Source of the DNA: Tomitella fengzijianii
GTDB taxonomy: Bacteria; Actinomycetota; Actinomycetes; Mycobacteriales; Mycobacteriaceae
Length of the DNA stretch: 64,000 bases
Direction: 5' to 3'
NCBI RefSeq assembly: GCF_007559025.1
Contig: NZ_CP041765.1
Location: 3,097,501 to 3,161,500 of the forward strand
Shown here: positions 11,118 to 20,996 of the stretch, one piece after another
Layout: the number at the start of each line of letters is the position of its first letter
Position numbering within the stretch: position 1 is the first letter of the stretch
Notes under the pieces: generated by a model
What the model was told of the DNA's origin: nothing
The model's database searches: none
Seen by the model: the letters and a program-made list of their open reading frames with translations, nothing else
Position numbers and translations under genes: made by a program

Positions 11118-12037
11118 CCACGCAACCCGCCCCGGCCGCCGCCGACGGCCGGAAGACTCCGGAACCTGTGCCCGCTCTCGCGCTGCGCGGCGCCGGCCTG
11201 GGCTTCGGCGACCGCACGCTGTGGTCCGGGCTGGACCTCACGGTGCACCCCGGCGAGTTCATCGCCGTGCTCGGACCCAACGGTTCCGGAAAGTCGAGCC
11301 TGCTCAAGGTGCTGCTGGGGCTGCAGCCGCTCAGCCACGGAGAGGCGGAGGTGACGGGCAGGGCGGTCCGCACCGGCAACGACCGGGTCGGCTACATCCC
11401 GCAGCAGAAGATGATCGACCCGGGGACCACCGTGCGCGGCCGGGACCTGGTGGGCTTCGGGCTCGACGGCCACCGGTTCGGGGTGGGACTGCGCGGCAGG
11501 CGCCGGCGCCGGGAGAAGGTCGACGCCGCGCTCGCGGAGGTCGGCGCCGGCGCGTACGCCGACCGGCCGATGGGCGTGCTGTCCGGCGGCGAGCAGCAGC
11601 GTCTCCGCGTGGCGCAGGCGCTGTGCGGCGACCCGGCGGTGCTGTTGTGCGACGAGCCGCTGCTCAGCCTGGACCTGGCCAACCAGCAGACGGTGGCCAG
11701 GCTGATCGACCACCGCCGCCACGAGGCCGGCACCGCGGTCCTGTTCGTCACCCACGAGGTCAATCCGATCCTGCCGATGGTCGACCGGGTCCTGTACATC
11801 GTCGACGGACGGTTCGCCGTCGGCACGCCCGACGAGGTCCTCACCACCGAGGTGCTCACCGACCTGTACCGCACCCCGGTGGACGTGCTGCGGGTACACG
11901 GCCGCGTGATCGTCGTCGGCGCCACCGATGCCCCGCTGGACCCGCACTGCCAGGCCTCGCCGATGGCGCCGGACGGCCGGCCCGGCGCCGATGCGGACGG
12001 CCCCGCGGCCGCGGGCCGGACGGCGGCCCTGCGATGA
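11114..12037 (+). CDS. znuC: Zinc ABC transporter ATP-binding protein
   Basis: 307 residues. Walker A is GPNGSGKSS, the ABC signature LSGGEQQRLRVAQAL, and Walker B is VLLCDEPLLSLD followed by the switch histidine in FVTHEVN. It is the ATPase of the ZnuABC-type importer. The ATG at 11114 overlaps the znuA stop, and its own stop overlaps the permease start, so the three genes form one tight operon. The last ~40 residues are a Pro/Ala/Gly-rich tail lacking from most relatives. Confidence 0.88.
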   Translation: MTTQPAPAAADGRKTPEPVPALALRGAGLGFGDRTLWSGLDLTVHPGEFIAVLGPNGSGKSSLLKVLLGLQPLSHGEAEVTGRAVRTGNDRVGYIPQQKMIDPGTTVRGRDLVGFGLDGHRFGVGLRGRRRRREKVDAALAEVGAGAYADRPMGVLSGGEQQRLRVAQALCGDPAVLLCDEPLLSLDLANQQTVARLIDHRRHEAGTAVLFVTHEVNPILPMVDRVLYIVDGRFAVGTPDEVLTTEVLTDLYRTPVDVLRVHGRVIVVGATDAPLDPHCQASPMAPDGRPGADADGPAAAGRTAALR

Positions 12038-12960
12038 ACGACAAGCTGACGCAGCTGATCGACAACCTGTTCGCCTTCGAGACGACCGGCGCCCTGCTGC
12101 AGATGGACTTCGTGCGCAACGCCCTGATCGCCGCGGCCGTCATCGGGCTGGTCTCGGGCATGATCGGCCCGCTGATCGTCACCCGCCAGATGTCCTTCGC
12201 CGTGCACGGCACCTCCGAGCTGTCGATGGCCGGAGCCGCGTTCGGGCTGCTGTTCGGCATCGACGTGGGCGTGGGCGGGCTGGCAGGCGCTGTGGTGGCG
12301 GCGGTGGCCTTCGGCCTGCTCGGCACCCGCGTCCGCGAGCGCGACTCGGTGATCGGCGCGATCCTGGCCTTCGGCCTGGGCCTGTCGGTGTTGTTCATCT
12401 GGCTCAACCCGGACCGCACGTCCAACAAGTTCTCGCTGCTGGTCGGCCAGGTGGTCAGCGTGGACACCGCGGGGATCTCGCTGCTGGTGTGGTCCGCCGT
12501 GGTGGTGCTGGCGGTGCTCGCCATCGTCTACCGGCCGTTGTGGTTCGCCAGCGTCGACCCGGACGTGGCCGCCGCCCGCGGGGTGCCGATGCGGCTGCTG
12601 TCGATGGTGTTCGCGGTGCTCATCGGCATCACGGCCGCCATGGGCGTGCAGATCGTGGGCGCGCTGCTGGTGCTGTCGCTGCTGATCACCCCCGCCGCGG
12701 CCGCCGGCCACGTCACGTCCAGTCCGCTCCGCGCCACCGTGCTCTCGGTGGTGTTCGCGGAGGTCTCCGTGGTGGGCGGAATCATCCTGTCGCTGGCGCC
12801 GGGCGTACCCGTCTCGGTGTTCGTCACCGCCATCTCGTTCGCGATCTACGTGGTCTGCCGGTCGGTGGCGGCGGTGCGCGCCCGCCGCGCCTGCCTGCAC
12901 CGGAGGGCGGGCGCCGAGCCTGCGCCGCAGGCGACGGACCCCGAGCCCGTCGGCGCGTGA
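12034..12960 (+). CDS. znuB: Zinc ABC transporter permease (ZnuB family)
   Basis: 308 residues with about eight hydrophobic segments between residues ~28 and ~280 and a charged cytoplasmic tail. It shows the ABC-3 permease pattern, for example GPLIVTRQMSFAVHGTSELS and VGALLVLSLLITPAAAAGHV. It overlaps the ATPase gene by 4 bases and completes the importer. Confidence 0.88.
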   Translation: MNDKLTQLIDNLFAFETTGALLQMDFVRNALIAAAVIGLVSGMIGPLIVTRQMSFAVHGTSELSMAGAAFGLLFGIDVGVGGLAGAVVAAVAFGLLGTRVRERDSVIGAILAFGLGLSVLFIWLNPDRTSNKFSLLVGQVVSVDTAGISLLVWSAVVVLAVLAIVYRPLWFASVDPDVAAARGVPMRLLSMVFAVLIGITAAMGVQIVGALLVLSLLITPAAAAGHVTSSPLRATVLSVVFAEVSVVGGIILSLAPGVPVSVFVTAISFAIYVVCRSVAAVRARRACLHRRAGAEPAPQATDPEPVGA

Positions 12961-12973
12961 CGCGGCGCGGCGT

Positions 12974-13264
12974 CTATCCGCGCACTCCGGACGTCTTGCC
13001 GATCCCCGTGGGGAGACCTGCGGAGCGCTGCGCCTCCCACAGCGCCGCGAGCCTTGCCCGCACCTCGCCGGGGAAAGGGGCCGCCCGGCGTGCCCCGAGG
13101 TCGAAGTGCAGGTCCAGCTGCTCGCCTGCGGCCACGCGGATCCCGGACTCGAGCGAGCGCATCTCGTGGAAGAAGTGCAACCGCTTGTCATCGACGCCCA
13201 GCAGCCAGGAGTCCACCGCGATGCCCTCGCCGAGCCGCGCGGAACGGGAGTGCTCGCCGGTCAT
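12974..13264 (-). pseudogene. C-terminal remnant of a 4HBT-type acyl-CoA thioesterase
   Basis: From an ATG at 13264 only 96 residues can be made. They match the second half of hotdog-fold thioesterases of ~155 residues (LLGVDDKRLHFFHEM, then GEQLDLHFDL and the C-terminal ARLAALWEAQRSAGLPTGIG). The first half, with the catalytic Asp and the central hotdog helix, is missing; divergent pxpA begins 112 bases away. No good ribosome site is seen. I read it as a truncated gene, but a short expressed protein cannot be excluded. Confidence 0.6.
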
Positions 13265-13375
13265 GACCCCGGGTACTAGGCAGGCCCGCCGCCCCCGGCC
13301 GGAACGCCGGTCCCGCGCACCGGGAGGCGGCCGCGTCCGCACACGTCGGTGCCCGCCCCGTGGGAACATGGTGGC

Positions 13376-14134
13376 GTGACGGTGATCGACCTCAACAGCG
13401 ACCTCGGCGAGGGCTTCGGCGCCTGGCCGCTGGGCGACGACGCCGCCATGCTCGCGCTCGTCACCTCCGCCAACCTGGCGTGCGGATTCCACGCCGGCGA
13501 CCCGGCCACGCTCCTCGACACCGCGGGCGCCGCGGTGGAACGCGACGTGCGGGTGGGCGCCCAGGTGGGCTACCGCGATCTGGCGGGGTTCGGCCGCAGG
13601 TTCATCGACATGACGCCGCGCGACCTCACCGCGGACGTGATCTACCAGATCGGCGCGCTCGACGGCCTGGCCCGGGTGCGGGGCGGCCGTGTGCGTTACG
13701 TGAAGCCGCACGGCGCGCTCTACAACGCCGTCGTGCATCACGAGGGCCAGGCGCGCGCCGTCGTCGACGCGGTCCGGGCCTACGACCCGGCGCTGCCGGT
13801 GCTGGGGCTGCCGGGGTCGGTGTTCCTCCAGACCGCCGAGCGCGCGGGGCTGCGCGCCGTCGCCGAGGCCTTCGCCGACCGCGGCTACACCCCGGCGGGC
13901 ACGCTGGTGCCGCGCGGCGAGCGCGGCGCGCTGCTCACCGACCCCGACGCCATCGCCGCGCGGGTGCTCGCCATGGTCGAGGACGGTGCGGTCACGGCGG
14001 TCGACGGCGCCCGGATCCCGGTCGCCGCCGAGTCGGTGTGCGTGCACGGGGACACCCCCGGCGCCGTCGCGATGGCACGTTCCGTGCGCGCGACGCTCGA
14101 CCAGGCCGGGATCGGCCTCCGCCCGTTCACGTGA
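13376..14134 (+). CDS. pxpA: 5-oxoprolinase subunit A (LamB/YcsF family)
   Basis: 252 residues, the usual family size. It starts with the family hallmark [12 protein letters not shown] and has [21 protein letters not shown] and VKPHGALYN. With PxpB and PxpC it makes the ATP-dependent 5-oxoprolinase that turns pyroglutamate into glutamate. The GTG at 13376 is chosen because it places the hallmark at the N-terminus; an in-frame GTG at 13349 would add 9 residues. It is followed 13 bases later by pxpB. Confidence 0.88.
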   Translation: MTVIDLNSDLGEGFGAWPLGDDAAMLALVTSANLACGFHAGDPATLLDTAGAAVERDVRVGAQVGYRDLAGFGRRFIDMTPRDLTADVIYQIGALDGLARVRGGRVRYVKPHGALYNAVVHHEGQARAVVDAVRAYDPALPVLGLPGSVFLQTAERAGLRAVAEAFADRGYTPAGTLVPRGERGALLTDPDAIAARVLAMVEDGAVTAVDGARIPVAAESVCVHGDTPGAVAMARSVRATLDQAGIGLRPFT

Positions 14135-14147
14135 GGGCGGGGCCACG

Positions 14148-14939
14148 ATGGGCACGGCGGACGGCCGGCACGTGAGCGGCGGGCACAACGACGGCGGGGA
14201 CAGGGTGCGCGTCCTCGCCGCGGGCGACGACGCCGTGCTCGTCGAGTTCCCGGACTCCGACGGACCGGTCGCCCCCGCAGTGCTGCCGTTCGTCGCCGCC
14301 GCCGCGCATGACCGACCACCCGGCGTCGTCGACGTGATCCCGGCCGCGCGCACCGCGGCCGTCACCTACCGCGCCGAGAAGATCGCCGCCCACGCGGTAC
14401 GCGAGTGGTGCGCGGACCTCGCCGTCCGTGCGACCAGCGCTGCGGCGGCGGGCACGGGGACAGCGGGTGCGGAGACAGCGGGTGCGGAGACAGCGGGTGC
14501 GGAGACAGCGGGTGCGGGGACAGCGGGCGGCCCCGCGGAGCCGGCGCCGGAGGAAGTGGTGCTGCCCGTCGTCTACGACGGGCCCGACCTGGACGCGGTC
14601 TCCGCGGCCACCGGATTGTCCAAGGACGAGGTGATCGACGCGCACACGGGAACCGCGTGGACGGTCGCCTTCACCGGCTTCGCCCCCGGCTTCGGGTACC
14701 TCGTCGGCGGGGACCCGCGGCTGGCAGTACCTCGCAGGACCACGCCGCGCACCCGCGTCCCCGCGGGCAGCGTGGGTCTCGCCGGGCCGTTCAGCGGCGT
14801 CTATCCGCGGCCCTCGCCGGGCGGCTGGCAGCTCATCGGCACCACTGCCGCGGAACTGTGGCAGCCGCGCCGCGACGCCCCCGCGCTGCTCGCGCCGGGT
14901 GTCCGCGTGCGCTTCGAACGGCAGGGGCCGGCGGCATGA
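14148..14939 (+). CDS. pxpB: 5-oxoprolinase subunit B (KipI family)
   Basis: 263 residues. N-terminal [15 protein letters not shown], then the core [20 protein letters not shown] and [11 protein letters not shown], ending with [12 protein letters not shown], which is the PxpB/allophanate-hydrolase subunit 1 pattern. A linker at residues ~102-127 is a low-complexity run of AETAG units encoded by 15-base tandem repeats. The ATG at 14148 follows GAGGGCGGGG, and the stop overlaps pxpC by 4 bases. Confidence 0.88.
   Translation: MGTADGRHVSGGHNDGGDRVRVLAAGDDAVLVEFPDSDGPVAPAVLPFVAAAAHDRPPGVVDVIPAARTAAVTYRAEKIAAHAVREWCADLAVRATSAAAAGTGTAGAETAGAETAGAETAGAGTAGGPAEPAPEEVVLPVVYDGPDLDAVSAATGLSKDEVIDAHTGTAWTVAFTGFAPGFGYLVGGDPRLAVPRRTTPRTRVPAGSVGLAGPFSGVYPRPSPGGWQLIGTTAAELWQPRRDAPALLAPGVRVRFERQGPAA
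14451..14528 (+). repeat. 15-base tandem repeat inside pxpB
   Basis: About five copies of a GCGGAGACAGCGGGT-type unit encode (A-E/G-T-A-G) repeats in the linker between the two parts of PxpB. The period of 15 keeps the frame, so changes in copy number would only alter linker length. Confidence 0.9.
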
Positions 14940-15871
14940 CCGGGACGGACGGCGCGGAAGGCGAAGGCGCGGCGCACGACGGCTGCCTGGAGGTGGAGGA
15001 GCCGGGCCCCTTCACGACCGTGCAGGACGGCGGCCGCCCGGGCCTCGGCGCGCTGGGGGTGGGACGTTCCGGCGCCGCGGACCGGGCCGCGATGGCCGCG
15101 GCGAACCGCCTGGTGGGAAACCCAGAACGGGCGGCGGTGCTCGAGTCGACGATGGGCGGTCCGGCAGTGCGCGCCCGCCGTCCCGTGATGATCGCGGTCA
15201 CCGGCCCCGCCACCGTCGTCGAGGTCGACGGCACGGCGGTGGGCTCGCATTGCCGCGTGCTCCTGCGCGCCGGTCAGGTGCTGTCCGTCGGCGCACCGCC
15301 GCACGGACTGCGGAACTATCTGGCGGTCCGCGGCGGGGTGACCGGGGTCCGCGGTGCGGACGGCTCGGTGCACGGGCCCGAGCTGGACAGCCTGGCGACG
15401 GACGTGCTCTCCGGGCTCGGGCCACCGGCGCTGCGCGCGGGCGACGTCCTCACGGCCGGCCGCGCCGCCGCGCCCCTGCCTTCCGCCGATCTCATCCCGC
15501 CCGACCGCGCCGCGCACACCGGCCCGGTCCGCCTGCCGGTGGTGTGGGGGCCGCGCGACGACTGGTTCACCGACGGCGCCCGGCGGCTGCTGGTGGGCGG
15601 CGAGTGGACGGTCACGCCCGACGCCGACCGGGTGGGCGCCCGGCTGCACGGCCCGGAGGGTCTGCGCCGCGCACGAGGTGGCGAGCTCGCCCCGGAGTCG
15701 ATGGTCACCGGCGCGCTGCAGGTCCCCGCCGACGGGCTGCCGGTGCTGTTCCTGGCCGACCACCCGGTGACCGGCGGCTACCCGGTGATCGCGGTGGTGC
15801 GCGGCGCCGCGCTCGACGCGGCCGCACAGCTGCGCCCCGGGGACCGGGTGGTGTTCACCGCCGCCGGGTGA
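14936..15871 (+). CDS. pxpC: 5-oxoprolinase subunit C (biotin-dependent carboxyltransferase-like, KipA family)
   Basis: 311 residues. It has the family opening [20 protein letters not shown], then [19 protein letters not shown], and near the end [20 protein letters not shown] and [14 protein letters not shown]. It completes PxpABC. ATGA overlap with pxpB. The three-gene order pxpA-pxpB-pxpC in one orientation supports a complete enzyme. Confidence 0.9.
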   Translation: MTGTDGAEGEGAAHDGCLEVEEPGPFTTVQDGGRPGLGALGVGRSGAADRAAMAAANRLVGNPERAAVLESTMGGPAVRARRPVMIAVTGPATVVEVDGTAVGSHCRVLLRAGQVLSVGAPPHGLRNYLAVRGGVTGVRGADGSVHGPELDSLATDVLSGLGPPALRAGDVLTAGRAAAPLPSADLIPPDRAAHTGPVRLPVVWGPRDDWFTDGARRLLVGGEWTVTPDADRVGARLHGPEGLRRARGGELAPESMVTGALQVPADGLPVLFLADHPVTGGYPVIAVVRGAALDAAAQLRPGDRVVFTAAG

Positions 15872-16100
15872 GGACCCTGCGCAGCGCGTCCACGACCGCC
15901 AGCCCGGCCGCGGCCATCATCACGATCGACGTGGTGACCCGCGCCCCGTCGTACATCGTCACCTCGATGGGGGGCAGCCCCTCGACGAGCACCGGGGTGC
16001 TCGCCGGCTGCACCGCCTGGTTCCAGAACCACACGGACATCGCGATGGCCACCAGCGCCACCAGGGTCTCCGCGGCGGCGATCCACCGGTTGCGCGTCAC
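15855..16100 (-). CDS. Small two-helix membrane protein, unknown
   Basis: 81 residues from a GTG at 16100 that overlaps the previous stop (GTGA). Two hydrophobic segments are visible (ETLVALVAIAMSVWFWNQA and TTSIVMMAAAGLAVVDAL), with a Pro/Glu-rich outer loop between and an Arg-rich end. It is the last gene of the hemB-led run. Its 3' end overlaps the convergent pxpC 3' end by 17 bases. No family recognised. Confidence 0.6.
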   Translation of the reverse strand: MTRNRWIAAAETLVALVAIAMSVWFWNQAVQPASTPVLVEGLPPIEVTMYDGARVTTSIVMMAAAGLAVVDALRRVLTRRR

Positions 16101-16624
16101 CGCAGCTCCCCGCCCGGTCGCGGCGCCGCCTTGCTGCCCGGGCCGCCCTTGCGCGGACGGCGACGGGCTACCAGCGGTTCGAGCTGCGCACGCAACGCCG
16201 CGTCGTCGCGGGCCCACGCCTGCCGCAGCGCGCCGGAGCGCAGCTGCACGCCGATCCCCCGCCGTCCCCGCGGGACCACGGACAGCCCGCCCAGCGAGCG
16301 CGCGGACTCCCACGGCTCACGCGGATCCTGGCGGGCGCGCCTCTTGGGGGCCGGCGGGAACACGTGGACGATGTCGGTGACGGCGATGTCGTCGGTGCCC
16401 AGGCGCAGCGTGCCCGCGGTCAGCTCGACGGCGGTGTGCGTGCGCGCGGCGTGGATGATGAGCGCTCCCACCGCCGCGAGGACCACGCCGGACACCAGCC
16501 ACACGAGCACCGGCATGCCGCCGCCCATGGCCGCGTCGGTGGCGATGCCGACAAGCGCGAACGCGGGCGCCAGGACGATGGGCCACCAGCGTGCGCCGGG
16601 TTCGGAGAACAGCGGGGTGCTCAC
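16097..16624 (-). CDS. Membrane protein with two N-terminal helices and a soluble tail, unknown
   Basis: 175 residues. Two transmembrane segments (WWPIVLAPAFALVGIATDAA and PVLVWLVSGVVLAAVGALII) are followed by a soluble beta-rich part (ELTAGTLRLGTDDIAVTDIV) resembling PH-like/DUF3093-type membrane proteins. A basic C-terminus ends RRRPRKGGPGSKAAPRPGG. GTG start at 16624, overlapping the upstream stop by 4 bases. Probably co-transcribed with hemB; function unknown. Confidence 0.6.
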   Translation of the reverse strand: MSTPLFSEPGARWWPIVLAPAFALVGIATDAAMGGGMPVLVWLVSGVVLAAVGALIIHAARTHTAVELTAGTLRLGTDDIAVTDIVHVFPPAPKRRARQDPREPWESARSLGGLSVVPRGRRGIGVQLRSGALRQAWARDDAALRAQLEPLVARRRPRKGGPGSKAAPRPGGELR

Positions 16625-17190
16625 CGCGGCCGACCGCCGTAGAAGTACCGGTGCGCCTCGCCGCGGTGCACGATCACCGAGGCGCCTATCGCGAGCACGG
16701 CCTGCAGGATGGAACAGACCTCCAGCACGATGGACCCGCCGCTGTTGAAGCCCAGCAGCCCCTCGAACCCGATCACCGTGATGATCGCCGTGAACCCCAC
16801 GAGCGCCGCACGCGCCCACGCCTTGCCCCGCAGCATCCGGTGCGCCACCAGCCACGTCAGGCCGATGACCACCGCGCCCAGCACGCCGATCACGCCCAGC
16901 GACACGTGGAAGCTGGACACCACGTCGGCGCGGGTGACCGGCTGTCCGTTGACGCCGCCGGAGAACTGTTCGAGCATCTCGTCGACCACGGTGTCCTGCA
17001 ACCCCGACATCAGCAGGATCACGCCGATGGTGGTGCCGATGCCGAGCACCGCCACCACGCACCACAGCTCGTAGGCGATGCGCACCGCCGGCGGCGCCTC
17101 CGGGCGCTCGTCGCCGGAGCCTCCGCCGCCCTGCCCCGTCCCCGGGAACGGCGGCGGCGGGGCGCCCGGCATCTGCTGGTTGGTCCTCAC
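16621..17190 (-). CDS. Conserved integral membrane protein downstream of hemB
   Basis: 189 residues: a Pro/Gly-rich cytoplasmic N-terminus, then four hydrophobic segments (ELWCVVAVLGIGTTIGVILL; HVSLGVIGVLGAVVIGLTWL; AALVGFTAIITVIGFEGLL; IVLEVCSILQAVLAIGASVI). Position and size match Rv0513, the membrane protein next to hemB in M. tuberculosis. GTG start at 17190, 18 bases after the hemB stop. Function unknown. Confidence 0.65.
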   Translation of the reverse strand: MRTNQQMPGAPPPPFPGTGQGGGGSGDERPEAPPAVRIAYELWCVVAVLGIGTTIGVILLMSGLQDTVVDEMLEQFSGGVNGQPVTRADVVSSFHVSLGVIGVLGAVVIGLTWLVAHRMLRGKAWARAALVGFTAIITVIGFEGLLGFNSGGSIVLEVCSILQAVLAIGASVIVHRGEAHRYFYGGRPR

Positions 17191-17208
17191 GCGCGGATCA
17201 CCACCGGT

Positions 17209-18192
17209 TCACCGCAGAATCGCGGCGGCCTCGGCCGCCCAGTAGGTGAGAACGATGTCCGCGCCGGCGCGGCGGATGGCGGTGAACGACTCGAGGATCA
17301 TCGCGTCACGGTCGATCCACCCGTTCGCCGCCGCGGCGCTGATCATCGCGTACTCGCCGGACACCTGATACGCGGCGACGGGGACGGTGGCCTCGGCGGC
17401 CACTTCGCGCAGCACGTCCAGGTAGAGCATCGCGGGCTTGACCATGACCATGTCGGCGCCCTCGGCCAGGTCCAGGCGGGTCTCGCGCAGCGCCTCGCGG
17501 GCGTTGGCCGGGTCCTGCTGATAGGTTTTGCGGTCGCCCACGAGCGTGGAGCCGACCGCCTCCCGGAACGGCCCGTACAGGGCCGACGCGTACTTGGCGG
17601 AGTAGGCCAGGACGGAGGTGTGCCGGAAGTTCGCCGCGTCCAGCGCCGAGCGGATGGCGCCCACCTGGCCGTCCATCATGCCGCTGGGGCTCACCACGTG
17701 CGCGCCGGCCTCGGCCTGCGCCAGCGCCATGTCCACGTAGCGCTGCACCGTGAGGTCGTTGTCGATGCGCTCACGGCCGTTGGCGTCGCGGCTGAGCACG
17801 CCGCAATGCCCGTGGTCGGTGAACTCGTCCAGGCAGGTGTCGGCCATGATGACGGTGTCGTCGCCGAACTCGGACCGCAGCGCCGCGAGCGCCCGGTTGA
17901 GCACGCCGTCCGGGTCGTCGGCCCCGCTGCCGGTGGCGTCCCTGCGTTCGGGCACGCCGAAGAGCATCAGCCCGCCGACGCCGGCCGCGACGGCGTCGTG
18001 CGCCGCGCGCACCAGCGTGTCCTGCGTGTGCTGCACGACCCCGGGCATCGCCGCGATGGGCCGCGGGTCGGAGAGGCCCTCGGCCACGAACATGGGCAGC
18101 ACCAGGTTGCGGGGCGTCGTGGTGGTCTCCGCCACGAGCCTGCGCATCGCCGGCGTGGTGCGCAGGCGCCGGGGACGGTGGTCTGGGTACAC
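17209..18192 (-). CDS. hemB: Delta-aminolevulinic acid dehydratase (porphobilinogen synthase)
   Basis: 327 residues. It joins two 5-aminolevulinate molecules into porphobilinogen. Visible: metal site ADTCLDEFTDHGHCGVL, Schiff-base lysine regions YSAKYASALYGPFREA and MVKPAMLYLD, and the closing YQVSGEYAMI. The metal loop has two of the three cysteines of zinc enzymes (third is Asp), as in M. tuberculosis HemB. The GTG start is set by GGAGGAGAGC directly upstream. Last haem gene in the hemA-C-D-B series. Confidence 0.94.
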   Translation of the reverse strand: MYPDHRPRRLRTTPAMRRLVAETTTTPRNLVLPMFVAEGLSDPRPIAAMPGVVQHTQDTLVRAAHDAVAAGVGGLMLFGVPERRDATGSGADDPDGVLNRALAALRSEFGDDTVIMADTCLDEFTDHGHCGVLSRDANGRERIDNDLTVQRYVDMALAQAEAGAHVVSPSGMMDGQVGAIRSALDAANFRHTSVLAYSAKYASALYGPFREAVGSTLVGDRKTYQQDPANAREALRETRLDLAEGADMVMVKPAMLYLDVLREVAAEATVPVAAYQVSGEYAMISAAAANGWIDRDAMILESFTAIRRAGADIVLTYWAAEAAAILR

Positions 18193-18280
18193 GCTCTCCT
18201 CCTTCGGACCCCGCCGGGCAGGGCCGCACCGCGCACGATACCCCGCGCCGCCCGGTCGGCGGCGCGGGAACCCGCCCGTC

Positions 18281-19846
18281 TCAGCGGCGGCGCGACTTCT
18301 TCCGCGGCGGCGGCAGAGCGCCCTCCGCCCGCAGCCGCGCGGCGTGCTCGGCCAGCGCCTCCACCAGCGGGATCACCTGGGAGACCTCCGGCTGCACGTC
18401 CACGCGCAGCCCGAACTCGCGGGCGGTCTCCGCCGTCTTCGGCCCGATGCAGGCGACGATGGTGCGGGCGTGCGGCTTGCCGGCGATGCCCACGAGGTTG
18501 CGCACCGTCGACGACGAGGTGAAGCACACCGCGTCGAACCCGCCGGTCTTGATCATCTCGCGGGTCTCCGCGGGCGGCGGCGAGGCGCGCACGGTCCGGT
18601 ATGCGGTGACGTCGTCGATCTCCCAGCCGCGCTCGCGCAGACCCTCGGCGATGGTCTCGGTGGCGATGTCGGCGCGCGGGAGCAGCACCCGGTTGACGGG
18701 GTCGAGGACCTCGTCGAACGGCGGGAACTCCGACAGCAGCCCCTCACTGGACTGCTCGGTGGCCGGCGGGATCATCTCCGGTTCGATGCCGAACAGGCGC
18801 ACCCGGTCCGCCGTCGCCTGGCCCACGCAGGCGATCTTGACCCCGGAGAACGCGCGCGCGTCCAGCCCGAACTCCTGGAACTTCTCCCACACGGCCTTGA
18901 CCGCGTTGGTGGAGGTGAACACCACCCACTGGTAGCGGCCGTCGACGAGCCCCTTGATGGACCGCTCCATCTGCGCGGGGCTCCGGGGCGGCTCGACGGA
19001 AATGGTGGGCACCTCCCTGGGGATCGCGCCGTGGTCGACGAGGCGACTGCTCATCGCCGCGGCCTGGTCCTTGGTGCGCGGCACCAGCACCGTCCACCCG
19101 TACAGGGCGCGCGACTCCCACCACGACATCTTGTGCCGCTGCGAGACCACCTTGCCGATGGTGACGACCAGCGGCCCCACCATCTCGGAGCCGACCTCGT
19201 CGAGAGTGCCCAGCGTGGCCTCCACCGTGCGCTGGCGGCGCGTCGTGCCGCTGACCGTGATGGCCGCGGGGGTCGACCCGCTCATGCCGTGCTCCACCAG
19301 GGCGCCGGCCGTCTCGGCCAGGCGACCGGAGGTGGCGTGCAGCACCAGCGGGCCGGGGGCCGCGGCCAGCGCCGCCCAGTCGACCTCGCCGCGCACGTCG
19401 AACTCGGTGTGGGCGGAGCCGATGGGCATCCCGGCATAGGCGGGCACCGCGCTGCCGACGGGGACGCCCGGCACCACCTCGAAGTGCACCTGGGTGCGGG
19501 CGATCGCGGTGATCTCGGCGATCACCGAATCGGTGGTCATCGGGTCGCCGGAGACCAGACGGATCACGTCGTGACCCTGCTTGGCCTCGGCGACCAGCGC
19601 CTTGGCCACGTCCGCCGGGTCGCCCAGCGCCGGGCGCACGTCCGGGCCGCCCTCGCCCGTCTCCTCGTCGACTTCGAGCCCGGTGCCGATGAAGGACACG
19701 ACGCCCTCGTCGACGTCGGCGTCGGTGTAGGCGACGACGGCGGCGGCGAGGACCTCGCGGGCCCGCAACGTCAGCAGGGCCGGATCGCTCGGACCGGCCC
19801 CCACGATCAGGATCCGGCCGGGAGTGGTCTTGCGTGCGCGGCTCAT
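18281..19846 (-). CDS. hemD: Uroporphyrinogen-III C-methyltransferase / uroporphyrinogen-III synthase fusion
   Basis: 521 residues, two enzymes in one chain. Residues 1-~245 are a SAM-dependent methyltransferase (VGAGPSDPALLTLRAREVL, RLVSGDPMTTDSVIAE, EVVPGVPVGSAVPAYAGMPI). Residues ~258-510 are HemD (GWTVLVPRTKDQAAAMSSRL, FTSTNAVKAVWEKF, FTSSSTVRNLVGIAG). The product feeds both haem and sirohaem/cobalamin branches. M. tuberculosis hemD (Rv0511) has the same fusion. The ATG at 19846 has GGAG 8 bases upstream. The tail is Lys/Arg-rich. Confidence 0.92.
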   Translation of the reverse strand: MSRARKTTPGRILIVGAGPSDPALLTLRAREVLAAAVVAYTDADVDEGVVSFIGTGLEVDEETGEGGPDVRPALGDPADVAKALVAEAKQGHDVIRLVSGDPMTTDSVIAEITAIARTQVHFEVVPGVPVGSAVPAYAGMPIGSAHTEFDVRGEVDWAALAAAPGPLVLHATSGRLAETAGALVEHGMSGSTPAAITVSGTTRRQRTVEATLGTLDEVGSEMVGPLVVTIGKVVSQRHKMSWWESRALYGWTVLVPRTKDQAAAMSSRLVDHGAIPREVPTISVEPPRSPAQMERSIKGLVDGRYQWVVFTSTNAVKAVWEKFQEFGLDARAFSGVKIACVGQATADRVRLFGIEPEMIPPATEQSSEGLLSEFPPFDEVLDPVNRVLLPRADIATETIAEGLRERGWEIDDVTAYRTVRASPPPAETREMIKTGGFDAVCFTSSSTVRNLVGIAGKPHARTIVACIGPKTAETAREFGLRVDVQPEVSQVIPLVEALAEHAARLRAEGALPPPRKKSRRR

Positions 19847-19961
19847 CGTTCGATCTCCAGAGTGAGTGCGAGGGTCAGTACGTGGTCTGGTGCGGCGGAA
19901 CGCCGCGGTATGCGGGATGCGACCGGGCCTGTGGGCCCCCGCGCCCGCGCGCCATGGGCGG

Positions 19962-20996
19962 TCATCCGGGCACCCCCGATTCCGGCGCCCCGCCCGGCGT
20001 GCCGGCCATCAGGTCGGCGGCGCCCCTGGCGAGAAGCTCGTCCGCGATCGCACGCCCCAGCGTCTCCGCGTCCGCCACCGGGCCCACACGCGAGGCGCGC
20101 AGCACCACGCCGCCGTCCTCCGCGGCCGCGGCGGCGCGCACCGACAGCTCCAGCACGGGCGCGCCGTCGGGCCCGGTCGAATCGACGACCTCGGCCAGAG
20201 CGCCGACGGGGGCCGTGCAGCCGGCCTCGAGGCGCGCCAGCACCGCACGCTCGGCCGCGACGGCCGCGTGCGTGTCCGGGTCGTCGAGCCGGCGCACCAG
20301 CGCCACCAGCGCCTCGTCCCCGCTGCGGCACTCGACCGCCAGTGCGCCCTGCGCCGGCGCGGGCAGCATCTGCAGCGGGTCGATCGTCTCGGTGATCAGC
20401 CCGGTGCGGTCTGTGCGGTCGAGTCCGGCGCGCGCGAGGATCACCGCGTCGAGCTCACCGGCGTCGATGCGGCCCAGCCGCCGCTCGAGGTTGCCGCGCA
20501 GCGGCTGCACGTCCAGCCCCAGGCCCAGCGCGCGCAGCTGCGCCACGCGGCGCGGTGCGGACGTGCCCACGCGGGCCCCCGGGGGCAGCTCGCCGAGCGT
20601 CATGCCGTCACGGGCCACCAGCGCGTCGCGGGCGTCGGCGCGCGGCGGAACGGCGGCGATGGTCAGGCCCGGCTCGGCGGCGGTGGGCAGGTCCTTGAAC
20701 GAGTGCACGGCCACGTCCACCCGGTCGTCGCGGATGGCCTCGCGCAGCTCCGCGGTGAACACTCCCACGCCGATCTTCTCCACCGGGGACATGGACTTGT
20801 CGCCGGAAGTGCTGATGATGACGAGTTCCGCGGGGTGCCCGGCCGCGATCAGGGCGTCGCGCACGGTGCCCGCCTGCGTGCGGGCGAGCACGCTGCCACG
20901 GGTGCCCACGCGGATGGGGTCGGGGATGCCCGACCGCCCTGCGGATCCGTTCTCGGCGGTCGCTCCGTTGTCATCAGACGCCGGGTGATGGCTCAC
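19962..20996 (-). CDS. hemC: Porphobilinogen deaminase (hydroxymethylbilane synthase)
   Basis: 344 residues. It polymerises four porphobilinogens. Visible: [43 protein letters not shown], and the dipyrromethane-cofactor cysteine in [16 protein letters not shown]. The N-terminal ~25 residues before IRVGTRGS form a variable extension. The GTG start overlaps the hemA stop (GTGA), so translation is probably coupled to hemA. Confidence 0.94.
   Translation of the reverse strand: MSHHPASDDNGATAENGSAGRSGIPDPIRVGTRGSVLARTQAGTVRDALIAAGHPAELVIISTSGDKSMSPVEKIGVGVFTAELREAIRDDRVDVAVHSFKDLPTAAEPGLTIAAVPPRADARDALVARDGMTLGELPPGARVGTSAPRRVAQLRALGLGLDVQPLRGNLERRLGRIDAGELDAVILARAGLDRTDRTGLITETIDPLQMLPAPAQGALAVECRSGDEALVALVRRLDDPDTHAAVAAERAVLARLEAGCTAPVGALAEVVDSTGPDGAPVLELSVRAAAAAEDGGVVLRASRVGPVADAETLGRAIADELLARGAADLMAGTPGGAPESGVPG

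Noticed and set aside
12974-14365. 463-codon minus-strand frame joining the thioesterase end to sequence opposite pxpA
   Set aside because: The part beyond 13264 is antisense of pxpA and has no thioesterase similarity; only the C-terminal segment is real.
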